64,000 nt of DNA from Circinella minor (Eukaryota; Mucoromycota; Mucoromycetes; Mucorales; Lichtheimiaceae), in contig JAEPRB010000194.1 of NCBI GenBank assembly GCA_016758965.1, positions 1-64,000 on the forward strand, given 5' to 3'. Below the pieces are notes generated by a model. It was not told the DNA's origin, ran no database searches, and saw only the letters and a program-made list of their open reading frames with translations. The translations under genes were made by a program, and so were the position numbers. Positions 48,973-62,251 of the stretch are shown here, piece by piece (position 1 is the stretch's first letter; the number at the start of each line of letters is the position of its first letter).

Positions 48973-50689
48973 TTACTGAGTAACAGGTTTGTAAATCATG
49001 GCATCACGGCTTGCACCAACACCAATCCATTCAACTATTTTAAAAAAGCAATGAGAAAAAAATTAGCATTTCATTTCATAATCTACACTTTGTTTGATTC
49101 CTATATATAAACACACACACATAGAGAGAGAGAGAGAGATAAAAAGAAATTATTAACATACCAGGAACACCAGATTCCTTTTCAATAAGTTCGACATATT
49201 TCTTTGCGTTTTCAGGCAACTCTTCCCATGTTCGGCAACGAGAAATATCCTTTTGCCAACCAGGAACTTCGACATATTGAACATCAATACGTTCCAAGAC
49301 GGACAAATCAGCTGGGAAAGAGTTCAAAGGCTTGTCATCCAAATGATAAGCAGTAGCAATCTTGATTGTAGGCAATTGATCCAAAATATCCAATTTGGTA
49401 ATGTTCAAGCTAGTATAACCGTTGATCATAGTAGAGTACTTGACAACGACCATATCGAGCCAACCACAACGACGCTTACGACCAGTGGTGACACCAAATT
49501 CGAAACCGACACGTTGTAAGTATTCGCCTACATCGTTTAATTGTTCAGTAGGGAAGGGACCACCTCCAACACGAGTAGTGTATGCCTTGACAACACCAAT
49601 GATCTTCTTAATCTTGGTAGGTGGAACACCTAAACCAGTACAGACACCACCAACAGCAGTATTGGAAGAAGTAACATAGGGGTAAGTACCGAAATCAATA
49701 TCCAACATCAAAGCATTGGCACCTTCAACCAAGATTTTTTTGCCTGATTGCATTTGTTCGTGCAAGTATGAGACATGGTCTACGACAAGGGGACGCAAAC
49801 GTTCAGCCAATTCACGGTATTTGGCTAATTCACCTTCGACATCATATTCAAAGTTACCATAACGCTTGCGCTTGTTTTCGACAATGACACGGAATTTAGC
49901 AGCAAATTCATCAAAGTTATACAAGTGATGGACACGAAGACCTGAACGGGAGGCCTTGGAAGAATAAGCCGGTCCGATACCCTTCTTGGTGGTACCAATG
50001 CTACCACGGCCCAATTCAACTTCTCTTAATCCATCAATGGTTTGATGAACATCAAAGACAAGATGAGCACGGTCAGAGATTAAGAGACGACCATCACAGT
50101 CCAATCCTACAAAAAAAAACATCCAATACATGTATTAATTAATCAGGATATAATTAAAAAATTACTCTTTGCTTTTTATCCTCTGTTCTATTAATATGAT
50201 CAATTACTTACCCTTAGATTCAAGCTTTTCAAGTTCATCGAAAAGGGAAGGAAGGTGAACAACAACACCGGCACCGATCAAAGCGGTACACTTTGGGTTG
50301 ATAAGACCTATAATTTTATTATTAATATTTGTACTCCACGAAACCGAACGTGAAAAGAAAACAAAAGCGAAAGAAAAATATAACTTACCTGAAGGAAGAA
50401 TGTGGAAATCGTACTTTACATCATTGACAACGATAGTATGACCTGCATTGTTACCACCCTATAACAATAATATGACAATGAGGAAGATGGGAGTATTCAT
50501 ATGTATGAGTCATAACATTTTATAAGCCACTATATACACCAACAAAAAAAAAGAACTATGAATTACCTGGCAACGGGCACAGACATCAGCTTCGCCGCAA
50601 AGAATATCAGAAAGTTTTCCTTTACCCTCGTCACCCCATTGGGCGCCAAGGACAACAGAAAGGCCTTCGGGTGAAAGGATCGAAGACAT
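48973..50689 (-). CDS. ADE12: Adenylosuccinate synthase
   Basis: This enzyme catalyses GTP-dependent joining of IMP and aspartate, the first committed step of AMP synthesis, in the cytosol. Exons on the minus strand are 50689-50567, 50458-50389, 50307-50212, 50106-49162 and 49034-48973, giving 431 residues, standard for the family. The nucleotide loop QWGDEGKGK is near the N-terminus, followed by [29 protein letters not shown] in two parts, [23 protein letters not shown], and [12 protein letters not shown]. The last exon supplies the C-terminal [12 protein letters not shown]. The ATG is chosen by alignment of [19 protein letters not shown]; the in-frame upstream extension is leader sequence. 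The gene is single-copy here and unlinked to other purine genes. The symbol follows the yeast orthologue. Confidence 0.96.
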
Positions 50690-51260
50690 TGTAAGTAGTG
50701 GGAGGTGCTTGGTAGCTATAAGTATATGAAAGCGAAGAAGCCATTTTTTTTCATCCTCTCTACCCCTCGCCTGTTGAAATAAACCCGGTCGAAAAAAAGT
50801 GAACGAATCAAATGTCTGGATTTTGACAGGGGAACTCACTTACCCGCCCTATCATTTTTTTTTTTCTGACAGCAATTTAACTAAGAAAAACAACTTAGTC
50901 TCCTACAAAAAAAAAAACATTTTTTTTATACCGTTCTATTCCGACGATTCAGTTTGATATTTTTTCATTTCCGTCTTCTCAGATAAAAAAGATGAACATT
51001 CTAAAGGGAAGGAACACATCCATATTATTTCAAGTGTCGCTGTGGTAAGTAATTGATGTTGATATGGTGACGCCGTGACCACAGGGGATGAGTCACATCT
51101 CTTTTGAGATATCAAAAATAGACATCTGCATATGAATTTTTTTATTGAATGAAAGGAAGTGCAGGTTTTGAAAAAAATAAGAGGGACGATATGTTGAAGT
51201 ATGTATATAGAAAGATGACTTATGGATGAATTGGAGTTATGAAATATAATGGTGATTGTG

Positions 51261-51292
<32 letters not shown>

Positions 51293-51339
51293 ATAGTAAT
51301 AGTAACAATAGTAAAAGAGTATAAAACTGAGATAATTTT
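50690..51339. other. Intergenic region between histidine kinase 3' end and the synthase promoter
   Basis: The synthase leader and promoter lie next to 50690. A (TG)n run at about 51270-51291 follows a TA run, close to the histidine kinase 3' end. No gene. Confidence 0.5.
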
Positions 51340-54300
51340 TTAATGTTTTGGAAGTAAATGTTTACGAATTACATCGCTTAAAGTTGCAAAGTTAACAGGT
51401 TTTGAAATATAAGTTGAAAATCCACTATCAAGACATTTTTGCGCTACATCACTCATAACATTTGCTGACAACGCGACTATTGGTACTGGTGTTTGTTCAA
51501 TATGTTGTTTTTCCCATTCTCGTATTTCCCTTGTAGCTTCATACCCATCTAATAATGAAATAAGAACAATAAAAAATATAACCATAATAGTTAATTGATG
51601 GTATTCTTCTATAAAAAAAAAAAATAACAGAAATTTCAAAATATTACCTTTGACAGGCATAAACAAATCGCAAAGAATGAGTGAAAAATATCCTGAAGGT
51701 CGACTATGAAATAGTTTTACACATTCATCACCATCACTTGCTACTTCTACATTTAATCCAACACGTTCCAAGTATCGTGTCAACACCTTTTGATTCACAA
51801 GGTTATCTAGTTGAAAAAAAATATGCCAATGTACATTCATATATATATACATATATCTATAAGTATCATTCATTTACTAGTAAATTTATTGTAATAATGA
51901 ACTTTTTTCTTACCTTCAACTAGCATAACTCGAAAGCCTTTACCGCCTACATCTGCCTCCATGCGTCGGAAAACCTCTTTTTGTGTTGCTACACGTTGTC
52001 GAGATGAATCTGGTGCACCTGCAGCGGTTGCAGCTGTTGTATTCATACTCCTCGTTCCTGTCGCACCTTCATATTGTTGCTCTTCTTGATTACCACTATT
52101 ACTATGATCGGCTTGATAATAATGATGATGATGCAATCCAAAATACCAATTCAATTTACTTCGTTTGATAGGTTTGAATACAAAACTACAATTGGAAGGC
52201 AGTAGTTCTGATTCTCGACTTTTAGCACTTTCCATAATAAGGGAACGTTGCATGGGAGTTGTAATGACCAAGACATTGGCTTCTTGATGTTGAAGTGCTC
52301 CAGCAATAACACGAGTAATATCCAACACTTGTTGATCCAATGCCAAATTAATGACAATATAATCATAGGCAGCTGCTTGTGGATAAGCTAATAACTGAAC
52401 AGCCTCGATATGGTTGGTAGCCACACTTAATTCATAATCTTGGTGTTGTGAAATGCCACCTAAAATAGCACGTAAATGTTTAATGATCGTATCACGTGCA
52501 TGATGCCAATCGGATACCGCAAGAATACGAAGTGGAGATCCTCGACTTGGTGTACGTGGAGGTAAAATGACACCCGCATTCGGTGATAATAGACCCAAGT
52601 GAGGGAGCATGACGGACGGTGGCTTTAAAGTACTACCTGATTTTTCACCAGAAGCTGCCGCTGCTTTTGTTGCTGTTGCCGCTGCCTTATTAGCTATTAA
52701 TGATGTTGTAGTATCAGTGCTCAAAAACTGTCTACTATTTCTTGCAGGGGGTGGCATGAGTCGCATTGATGCTGCCTTGTTAAGTAAAGCATCTTGTAAT
52801 AGCTCCATTGAGCCGGGTAAATCGACTGCTTGTGAATGTTTTTTGGAATGAGCTAGCGGTGAAGGTACAAAGAGAGATGAAGCAGCAGATGACGCGGTTG
52901 AAGAAGCTGCGGTTGAAGAAGCTGCGGTAGCAACATTACTTGTTGCTGGAGAATGATGTATGGGTGATGCTGCATTAGATACATTACAAACGCTTGTTCG
53001 GAAGAATGGGTTACTGTTGGTTTCATTTTGAGGTGTTTGTGGCTTTGGTTGTGTTTGTGGAGGAGGAATAGAGAATTTAACTGTAAAATAGAACGTCGAA
53101 CCTTCGCCCTTTTTACTCTTACATCGCATAGTACCCCCATGTAATTCAATAAGTTGCCGAGATATGACTAGTCCAAGTCCACTTCCACCGTGTTTTCGAG
53201 TACTCTAAATGTATAATTTATCATGCAAGTTTAGTATGTATATAAATAGGTTGTGTAATAAAATTTGACATTTCCATGATAAATATAGTCATACCGAACT
53301 ATCCACCTGCGAAAATGGTTTAAACATGACAGCTTCACCATCAGCATCAAAACCAGATCCCGTATCAACAACTTCAAATAACAGTGATAATTCATTCTTC
53401 TCTGCACTAATCTTTTGTACGGTGCATTGCGTAAATATCTCTCCTTCTGTTGTAAATTTGATGGCATTCTAGATATTTATACGTACATAAACAAAAAGAT
53501 TAGTCAATTTACAAAGAGCATAACTTTGTATCTCTCTCATACATATACAGCAATACTTACACCAATCAAGTTTAGTAAAACTTGCCGTAGTCGAACACGA
53601 TCACCTACTACTACATCGGGAACATCTTCATCGACCCAAAAACTAAGTTCCAAACCCTTCTGAATAGCCAAAGTGGATAAAAGTTCATTGGCATCTTCAA
53701 TCATGGTTACTAAGCTAAATGGTTCCCATTCCAATTTCATCATACCGGCTTCCACTTTGCTAAGATCCAAAATATCATTAATGACAACCAATAATGATTC
53801 AGCCGATTGTTGGATAGTATGAGCATAATCTAATTGCTCCGGCGTAAGTTCTGTATCGAGTAAAAAGTTGAGCATACCAGTGATACCGATCAGGGGTGTA
53901 CGGATTTCTGAATCATATTTGTCAAAAGTCACACAAATAAATAAATAAATTTTGTAGCGTTTACGATTTATATCATTGTTGTTGTTGTTTTGTTATTTAA
54001 TTACCGTGAGACATATTGGATAAAAATCGTGTTTTGCTTTCCATAGATTTTTGAGCAGCATCGTGAGCTTCTTTGAGTTTATGTTCCAATAATTTATGAT
54101 CATTGATATCCGTACTACATAGAGACATGAAGTTAATTATTGGAATAAAAAAAATTGCCCGGTGTAAAATATTGTCGAGTGTGTCGATAAACTTTCAACT
54201 TACCAAGTACCAAACCAACGTACATCACCAGTATCCAATTCATCCACAGATATAGACTTTACCAAAAACCAACGATATTCACCCTTATGACTTGATAAAC

Positions 54301-57300
54301 GAATTTCACTTTGCCAAATAATACCAGCCGTCTTATGTGGCTGAAGATCTGGTAATTGCAACTTGTGTCGATCATCTGGATGAACTTGTGACATAAATCC
54401 AAAACCTTTCGTCCGATCGAAATCCAACCCAGAATAACTTTCCCATTTTTCATTTGCATACGTGACACCGGTGCCAGGACTAAAAGTGAACACAATTTGA
54501 GGAATGGCTTCCGCAAGTAGTCGATATTTTCTTTCGTTACTTTCAATTTCCATTTGCCGTAAAGTGCTTTCTTTTGCAATATGTTGATCATGGACATCCG
54601 TACTATCAGAAATATTGGATTAAAAAACCATTATACTTACATACAGCTTTTCTCTCTCACTCTTTGCTTTTGTATGATCCACTTACCAAGTACCTGTTTA
54701 ATAAATATAACGTACCAAACAAAATACCGGATATGAGTAAAACAATTGCTGAAAAGCGATAAATAAAATCACAGGTTCACACACACACACACACATGCAG
54801 AAATTAAAATTATAATAAATAAATAACTTTACCGAACCAATGGATAATTCGTCCTTTCAAATCACGTAGTGGTACAATACGCCACAAAAAGAATCGGTAT
54901 ACACCATCAAAACGACGTAACCGATATTCACCGGCAAAGCCATTTCCTTGTTCAAATGCATTTTCCCAAGCTTTGTGGCACACCGTTTGATCATCTGGAT
55001 GCATATGTGATAGCCATCCAGGACCCAAATGTTCACTCAACGAACGTCCTGTATATTGCAAAATCCGATTATTCACCCACGTCACTTGTCCTGTCGTTGT
55101 TGAACATGTACTATTATTGTAATCAAAACAACACCAATAATAAATAAATTTCACATTACACACAGACGATTGAATTATTGATGAAATCAAAAGAATCGTA
55201 ATATAATAAAAATGGTAGAGCTTACAAAACATGAATAGGTATTCCATCAATCACCAATCGTAACAAACTTGACTTTGGCGCAACAAATAAATGCTCAATG
55301 CCATCCTTCGTGAATCCATTATCGTTACTTTTATCGATGGATCGTCCAGTGCTTGCAGTAGCACTATTATTTGCTGAACCATAAACACGCCATCGTACTC
55401 TTGTTCGGGTCCGAGGTCGTAGTCTTTTCGTTATTACTCGTTTTTTTGATCGTGGTTGTTCCAGACTTTGTTGCTCTTCATGGATTATATTCTCTTCTCC
55501 ATTACCGTCCACTATGTTGCTTTCTTCATTTATCACTGTCGTCGCTGTTGAACCTACGCCAGATGGTGTTACTGGCTCAACATTTCCATTAATATTCGAA
55601 GACTCCCAAGTATCAATAATAGACATGGATGATGGTGATAAAGCTCTTTCCGATGATATAGATGATGGGCGTGAACGTACTTGTTGCTCCATTATAGGAT
55701 TTTGTTGTTCTTCTGGTGCTTCATAAAGCTGCTCATGACCTTCCAACATGGTTGTAGGTTGTACAGAAAAAGCCGATCTATACGATGACATGGAAGATGC
55801 TGACCAAAGTCTTGGATCATCTTCTGGTTTTTGTTCTGCAACTGTTTCCAATGAATTCTTTGTAAAATTAGCCATACTTCCAAGAAAAGTTGGATTTGCT
55901 CCCGATTGTTGATAAGGTGATGTAGCATTGGGTGTTGTTGTTGAAGAAGTTGAATCTGGTACTGTTTCATGCTGCTGTTGAATTACATTCGTTCCTGATA
56001 TATCTTCGCCTGATTTTTTTCTTGATCGTTGCTGTTTCATTGACGGCCTCCTTCGTGCAGATCCTCGTCGCATTAAATTTTTATCATGTCGGCTGTGTTC
56101 TAATGCGTTGGAAAAGCTTGTGGCAATAAATGGTGCCAATGCATTTAGACTCGCGACCAAATTAGATGGATATGGTACAACTGGCGATAAAAATGATAAA
56201 ATAGCAATTGGTGCAGGTGCACTTTTCTGGGTAGTCTGTTGTTGGGAGGAATCAATAATGGTAGACGTGGAAGCGGATGTAATTGTTGAATTGGTTGAAT
56301 TAGTGTGAAATTCATCTTCTGCTGTTGTTTTTTGTGGTGGAGTATGAACAAGTGGAATATGAATGACGGAATGAACGTTGGATGCAGGTAGTGGAAAGGG
56401 TATATTGGAACTATGATAAGATTCGGGGGATGCTGGATTAAATGCTTCATCATCAATGCCTGGTGTTGATTGAAAAAATGGATTAATATCAGGATCCATC
56501 ATGGCAGGTGATGGTGCAGGCGATTGTGACCATGGTGAAGGTTGTTGTTGTTCATATTCATCATAATCATACAAGTCTTGAAAGTCAGCTCCACTTGTTG
56601 TTGGCATCATGATATTATCATATTCAACTTGAGGTGAATCTGCTAATATCTCTGTCGAAGTGAAATTTACTAAATCATTCTCATTATTACCACGATCATT
56701 TATCAGCATGGTGCCTTCGTGTTGTAGTCGAGGACTCGTCGTTGCTGCAAGGGCCGAATGACACGTTACACGTCGCGTGGTTGTATTATTACATTTTTCT
56801 GAATGTTCTAATAACGCACGTTTGAACATATCTCGACTATCATCATGATGATGGTGCTGAAAATGAAAAGCTGGACGCTGTGAAGAAGAACGAGGTCGAT
56901 ATTCACGGGATAAGATAATGATTGTATTCCGACGTATAATTCGATGAGCACTTGGATTATTGATCAATGGTTCTGATTCGTAATCTAAAGACTGTAATCG
57001 ATCAAAGCATTTATGTCGTGCATCGTGGTAACTCGAATTATCGTTATTACTATTATTATTATTCTTATTACTATTGATGTGGTTATGTACAAAATAATCA
57101 TTCGAATGTTGAGAGTGTTGCTGTTGTAAATGATCTTGTTGAGGTGGAGTTGTACGAATTGCACCGGACTTTGACCATGCTGCTTTTAATCCCCATGCAC
57201 CCGCCCATGCATCACTTACATCTTGTGGTACAGATAAACATACACGAATTGCATGGAATGAAGAACCTGTAAGGATGTCAATAAGTGTTGCCCACCATGC

Positions 57301-57690
57301 ATGAATGTCAAGCTCCGTTGCAAGTTGTAAAGATGTCCGATATAAATTGGGTGGTACAAATGTCAACTGTCGAGGAGGTAAATTTATAGTATGATTATTG
57401 TTGTTATTATTACTACTATAATGATTATTATTATTACTATTATTATTATTATTACTTTCGATTACTGATTTTGTTGATTGTTCTTGTTGATGATGCTGAA
57501 AATCGTTTTGTAGTTGCTGTTGTTGTTGAAGACGTTTTTGTAATTGTTGTTGACCAGAATAAAGTTGCGCATGGTATTGAGTCGTAGCAGGTGAACAGAT
57601 ACTGCGTGGTGAACCACATGATGATGTTGTTGTTGAACCTATATCCCCACTATTTAGTAACGGCAACGAAGACGGGTGTTCCGACGACAT
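51340..57690 (-). CDS. Hybrid histidine kinase with two PAS domains, pseudo-receiver and receiver
   Basis: This sensor kinase likely passes phosphate His-Asp-His-Asp through a phosphotransfer protein to stress or developmental outputs. Minus-strand exons are 57690-55226, 55110-54833, 54693-54687 (7 nt), 54602-54204, 54114-54005, 53907-53561, 53468-53295, 53204-51914, 51806-51648 and 51548-51340, giving 1812 residues. The N-terminal 820 residues are mostly low-complexity, with two blocks that look like halves of a GAF-type domain. Two PAS domains follow, each closing with WFGTCTD. HisKA has the phospho-acceptor H1086 in SNMSHEIRTP. The ATPase has NAIKFT, DTGSGF and GGSGLGL. After a disordered stretch come a receiver-like domain lacking its Asp and then a true receiver, with D1737 in LCDLFMP and Lys in YISKPVN. 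There is no membrane helix, so it is probably cytosolic. Confidence 0.93.
54687..54693 (-). other. 7-nt microexon of the histidine kinase
   Basis: The sequence GTACTTG is bounded by an upstream ACAG acceptor and a downstream GTAAGT donor. It restores frame between the first PAS exon and the next exon and completes WFGTCTD. The same protein encodes that peptide without an interrupting intron in its second PAS domain (ending at 54204), which supports the reading. Confidence 0.75.
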
Positions 57691-59031
57691 TTGAATTGTG
57701 TTTTTAATTTTACAATTTCATGTGCTGAAGCAGTTACGATGGAAATTGTTTTTCTTTTTCTTCCTAGGTTCAATGTTGTTGAGTTGAGTTGCTGAGAATG
57801 AACAAATAGTATTTTTTTTTTAAACCTATGAAATGACACGATTTTGTTTCGAATAAAGAAGTTAATGTTTGTTGGTTAAAGTTAGAAAAAAACAATTAAG
57901 GCACGTTCGTTGTTGCGTTGAGAATGTAAGGTTATTATGAACGTGTTTGTATATAGAAAAATAGAGTTTTCTTTGCTTTTTTGGAAATGAAAAAAAAATA
58001 GATGGGTATCAAAAAAAAAAAGAAAAAAAAAAGTTGAGAGATCTTTAAAAAAAAAAAGCAACTGTAATACTAATCAAAATAATCAAAAAAGGTGTGAGTG
58101 AAAGGACTCGTCTGACCCAAAAAAAAAAAAAAAAAGAAATGAGATTTCTGAACAATGACGTAAATATATGTCTGTACAACGTTCCAAAGCGATAAGTGGA
58201 ACCACACATAAGCACCCCCAGTTCTTTCCTCCCGTCTTTCCTCCCCCCCCCCCAAAAAAAAAAAGAAAGTCTTTTTGAATAAAACAATATAGTGCTAACA
58301 ATTACTGTTTTGTAATGTTTCACATTTAAGCAGATATAACATCATCATTTACTTCGTTATTGATGGTGTAATTATTTAGATGTATCCATACATACATCCA
58401 GAGTTTCGGAAAGTACTATTCTTTTTTGGATGACGAGCTCACTTGCTTTAATTATCATTTTTTTCAGGAGCTAAGATTTTCTTATTGTGCACTGTTCGGA
58501 AAACCGTTTTAGATCTTCAATTAAGCCAGATACCCAAATATGTAGAATTTTTTTTTTTTTTTTTTGTTCAAAGGAGAGATCAACGACAAACAGGAGAGAA
58601 GATCAATTTCCTAAATCGATCTTCCAAGTATATTATGTAACAATCTGACAGTACGGGCTGTTATAGTTGAGATATAAAAAAAAAATTTCAAGTGACCAAA
58701 AAAAAAAAAAAAAAAGGAACAATCTAGACAAAATAAATAAAAATTAAAAGAAAAAAAAAGAAAGAAAAAGAAAGGAAAGACAAGGTTTTTTTGTTTTGAA
58801 TCGTATTGGATTATTTTTCTTTCTTCTTAAAGAAACATGGAAGAATTTTATAAATGGTATCCCGTTATAATAATAGAAAAATAAAATATGTACAATGACG
58901 CAAAAAGAAACGGACTCTCCTTAAGTGTAGGTAGTACCTATGACGTATGATGCATTGAAAATGACCTAATTTGGGGAAACATAATACGCCTCAATTGTGC
59001 AAATGGTTTTTTTTTTTTTTTTTTTTTAAGT
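57691..59031. other. Region between the SIN1 3' end and the histidine kinase promoter
   Basis: About 1.3 kb dense in A and T runs, with one C run at about 58243-58253. The part next to 57691 is the kinase leader. Frames on the minus strand near 58045-58323 are translations of homopolymers and are not genes. Confidence 0.5.
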
Positions 59032-60904
59032 TCAGGATGCTTTACAAACTTGCATTAAAAAGTTAATTCTTGCACAAATCTCCTCTAGATAAAAAAAAAA
59101 AAAAAGGTGTGTAAATTAATCCTTTTTCCATGTAACAATATATATATATACTGATAATATAACAAAAATTACTTACGTGCTTCTTTGCCATTCATCGCTT
59201 CAAAATCATATGCTTTATGACTTTGATCTTTAAGTACTGTGATTTTGAAATTAGCAGGTGCTTTTTTACTCTGCTTACATGATATAACAGCATTGACATG
59301 AAACGATGTCTACCAAATAAATGATGATGGGATAACATAAATTAGATAGATCGATTATGTAACAAAAAAACTTTAATGAATAATAATATTCCCTTACCGT
59401 TTTCACAGAGTCAAACATCCCTTTATGTTCAGGTGGCATGATATGAATATAATCCCCATCGATTGCAATCACACTTTCTCGTCGACCCACAAACATAGGC
59501 ATTTTACGATTCACAAAATACTTTTTATATTGTGAAAGTATTCCATTATTACCACTGGTAGATGAACTTGCATTATACATGTTAGGATAATATAATTCGT
59601 CTTTCTTTTTTCGATTGGGTGATCGCCAAATATGTGTTGCTACCAAAAAAAAAAAAAAAAAAATTAAGAAATGGAATGAATAAACTATTTTAAAATGATG
59701 TTCAAATCAATCAAGATCATAAACGGAATTAATAACAAACAGACTTACAACTAGAAACAGTGAGACCTGCACCTTTCTTCATTAAACATAATTCAGTCAC
59801 ACCCCCCATGCTATCCACAGTGGTATCGTTGGGTACAATGACATTACTATCTGCAATTGTCAACATATGTTCATCTGGATCTAGTTTTCTTTTACGTGAT
59901 AATAATTCAAGCACGTCACCAATAAACATTTCTGCATAGACAGGAATGGTTGTTGTGGCTGATACTTCCTCATTTGTCATTAAACGAATACGGAAGTATT
60001 TCACTGGTGTCATTGGCATTGTCGATTTTGTTAACATGGCTTTAGAGGATGGAATAGGAACAGCGACTGCAGATGAATCAGCTTCTTGTTGTGGTGCCAA
60101 GGTCGATGCTGCAGTCACTGGATCAAGAGGACCTATATCTACTGCTGTTGATGATGTTGATATGTTGTTAGCTGTAGTGGTAGAAGATCCAGCTATAGAA
60201 GTTGTCGTGGGTGGAACTGTAAGTTGATGAGTATTATCTTGCTGATTTGATTTGCTAGTTTTACTACTATGGTCTGGTCCAGTTCTCCCTAACTTGGCAC
60301 GTATCATTTCGTTTTGTTTGACTTTTTTAAGGAGGTAGAAAAAGAAAATATTAGTTTTTTTTTTTATGCACATATTATTTAAATCTAACACTTTTAATAA
60401 TTATGTTTACCTTGACTAGGTGCAGTACGACATAAAGCAAACTGTGCAAAAGATACCATACTAATTTGTCGTGTCCGATCCAATGCTACAGAAACAATAT
60501 GTTTTGTCAGATATTTCCATTTAGACTTAGTATTTGGAGTCCTTCTATTTATTAATAATTTTTTTTTTACCTGGTATATCATCTTCAATTTCACCATCGT
60601 CTTCTGCAATCCGTAATACCCACTGGGCAATATCAAACATTTCCTCTTGTAATGAAGGTTTTCGTTTTTTTTCAACATAATCATACAATATATATCCAAT
60701 TACATCATCTACGATTGCATCAGGTCTCACTACTAAACTTATTGGTTCATATGGTTGCATTGAATGAGGTAAATAAACACATAGTGTAATAGGTTTTGCT
60801 TCACCCCGTCCTGACACAAATGAAAATTCATTGAATGGATTATCAGCTGCTGATGCACGTTCTGCGATCATTGCAGTAAGGTTGGATTTAGGTGGTCGTC
60901 GAAT

Positions 60905-60935
<31 letters not shown>

Positions 60936-62251
60936 GATCCTGGAGTAGCTGCTGTTGCTGGCTGTTCTTGTACCTGTTGTACCTGTTGAGATGGCAGTTG
61001 TTGAGATGGTGATGGTGAAGATGTTTGTGACTGCTGTTGTAATTGTTGTCTTGGATACCGTCGTCTTCGATGAGCTGTCGGTAAATTTGGGGCAAGTTTC
61101 AATGGAGGCATCATTGAATTATTATTCGTCGTTGTTGTAGATGTTGCTACTGCTTCAGTTGCTACTACTGGTGGTAGTGCTATTGTAGTACTATTACTGG
61201 TAGTATTTGCGACAGGAACCGTTGGTTTAGGAAGGTCCTCTATTTTGTTGTATAATGGGGGTATCTGAATCTTTGTATATTCAAGTGGTGAATATTGCTG
61301 TTCTTCTTCTTCTTGTTCATGTTGTGATGCTTCTCGCAATCTTTGTAGTTCAGAAGGTTCAAGTTGTTTTTGATTATAATGTTGTTGTCGTGAATCGATG
61401 GATTTAACCTTTGATGACTCTTTTTCAGAAGCTATTTCTTCAGTAAGAGGAAATGATGCTTGATCATTGTCAACATCCAATGATGATCGAGGAGATGGGT
61501 CGATAGGTGACTCGATAGAAGGATGAAGTGATGTTACTGTAGCATTCTCACTACCAGTAGTGGTATGAAAAGAAAAAGTTGTACTTGACGTTGTTCGTGT
61601 ATGTGAACGAATCACAGTTTCTTTATGAAGTGAGGTAGCTGTTGTTGCTGTACCAGCTGTTGGTATTGCAGCAGTAGGTGTATCATCTGCAAATCTCGGA
61701 CGAAGTGATTTGGATGCTTCAGTCACGCATAATGTGGGTGCTGATTGTTTTCGCATAGGTATAGGTGGTAATGGTTTATTCGTCCTTTATATTTATAATT
61801 ATGTATAGTGCGCGTGTTATTATTATTCGGTACTTGGTATCTAATTTTCTTCTTTTTCTTACATTTTAGTATTATTAAATACTTACCCGAGATCACCATC
61901 AGTTTCTTCATTACCACTTTCAGGTGTTGTTGCTGGTTTAGGTACTACGGGCGAATTCAGTGGATGCATATTATTCTCCTTTTTACGTAAACGATAATGA
62001 CTTCGTTTGGTTCGTGGGCTACTAATAAGATTGGTACCACTTCCATTAGCACTGTTTTTGGTGAAAAAGCTATCATACGTTGGCGAATAACAATATTGCA
62101 TTTCTGGATAAGTTGGTGCGGCAAGTCGAATATAATCATCAGACATTACTGTTGGTCGAAACGATACAATACGTTCGCCTCTTTCGTCTGTTCTTAATAA
62201 CTTTATTCGCATCTCATGAATTAAAAAGTTCGCATCGGTTATTAAAGACAT
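59032..62251 (-). CDS. SIN1/Avo1 homologue, TORC2 subunit
   Basis: This scaffold and substrate-recruiting subunit of TOR complex 2 links membrane stress to AGC kinases. Minus-strand exons are 62251-61887, 61784-60571, 60485-60411, 60321-59749, 59639-59398, 59309-59177 and 59084-59032, giving 884 residues. The N-terminus MSLITDANFLIHEMR and LLRTDERGERI is the conserved SIN1 start. A low-complexity stretch with CAA/CAG-encoded poly-Q (about 60901-60935) precedes the CRIM domain near residues 440-520 (KPITLCVYLPHS, PYEPISLVVRP, VIGYILYDYVE). Next is a Ras-binding-like ubiquitin fold (YFRIRLMTNEEVSATTTIPV). The C-terminus is a PH domain (QYKKYFVNRKMPMFVGRRE ... MNGKEAQEICARINFLMQV). The order CRIM, RBD, PH is that of SIN1, and I infer it is the only Avo1-type gene here. 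Confidence 0.93.

Noticed and set aside
49253..49679. Two plus-strand frames within the adenylosuccinate synthase gene
   Set aside because: They are antisense to highly conserved coding sequence.
55371..56308. Several plus-strand frames opposite the histidine kinase N-terminus
   Set aside because: The minus-strand exon is continuous for 822 codons and joins in frame to conserved PAS and kinase exons; the plus frames lack any domain.
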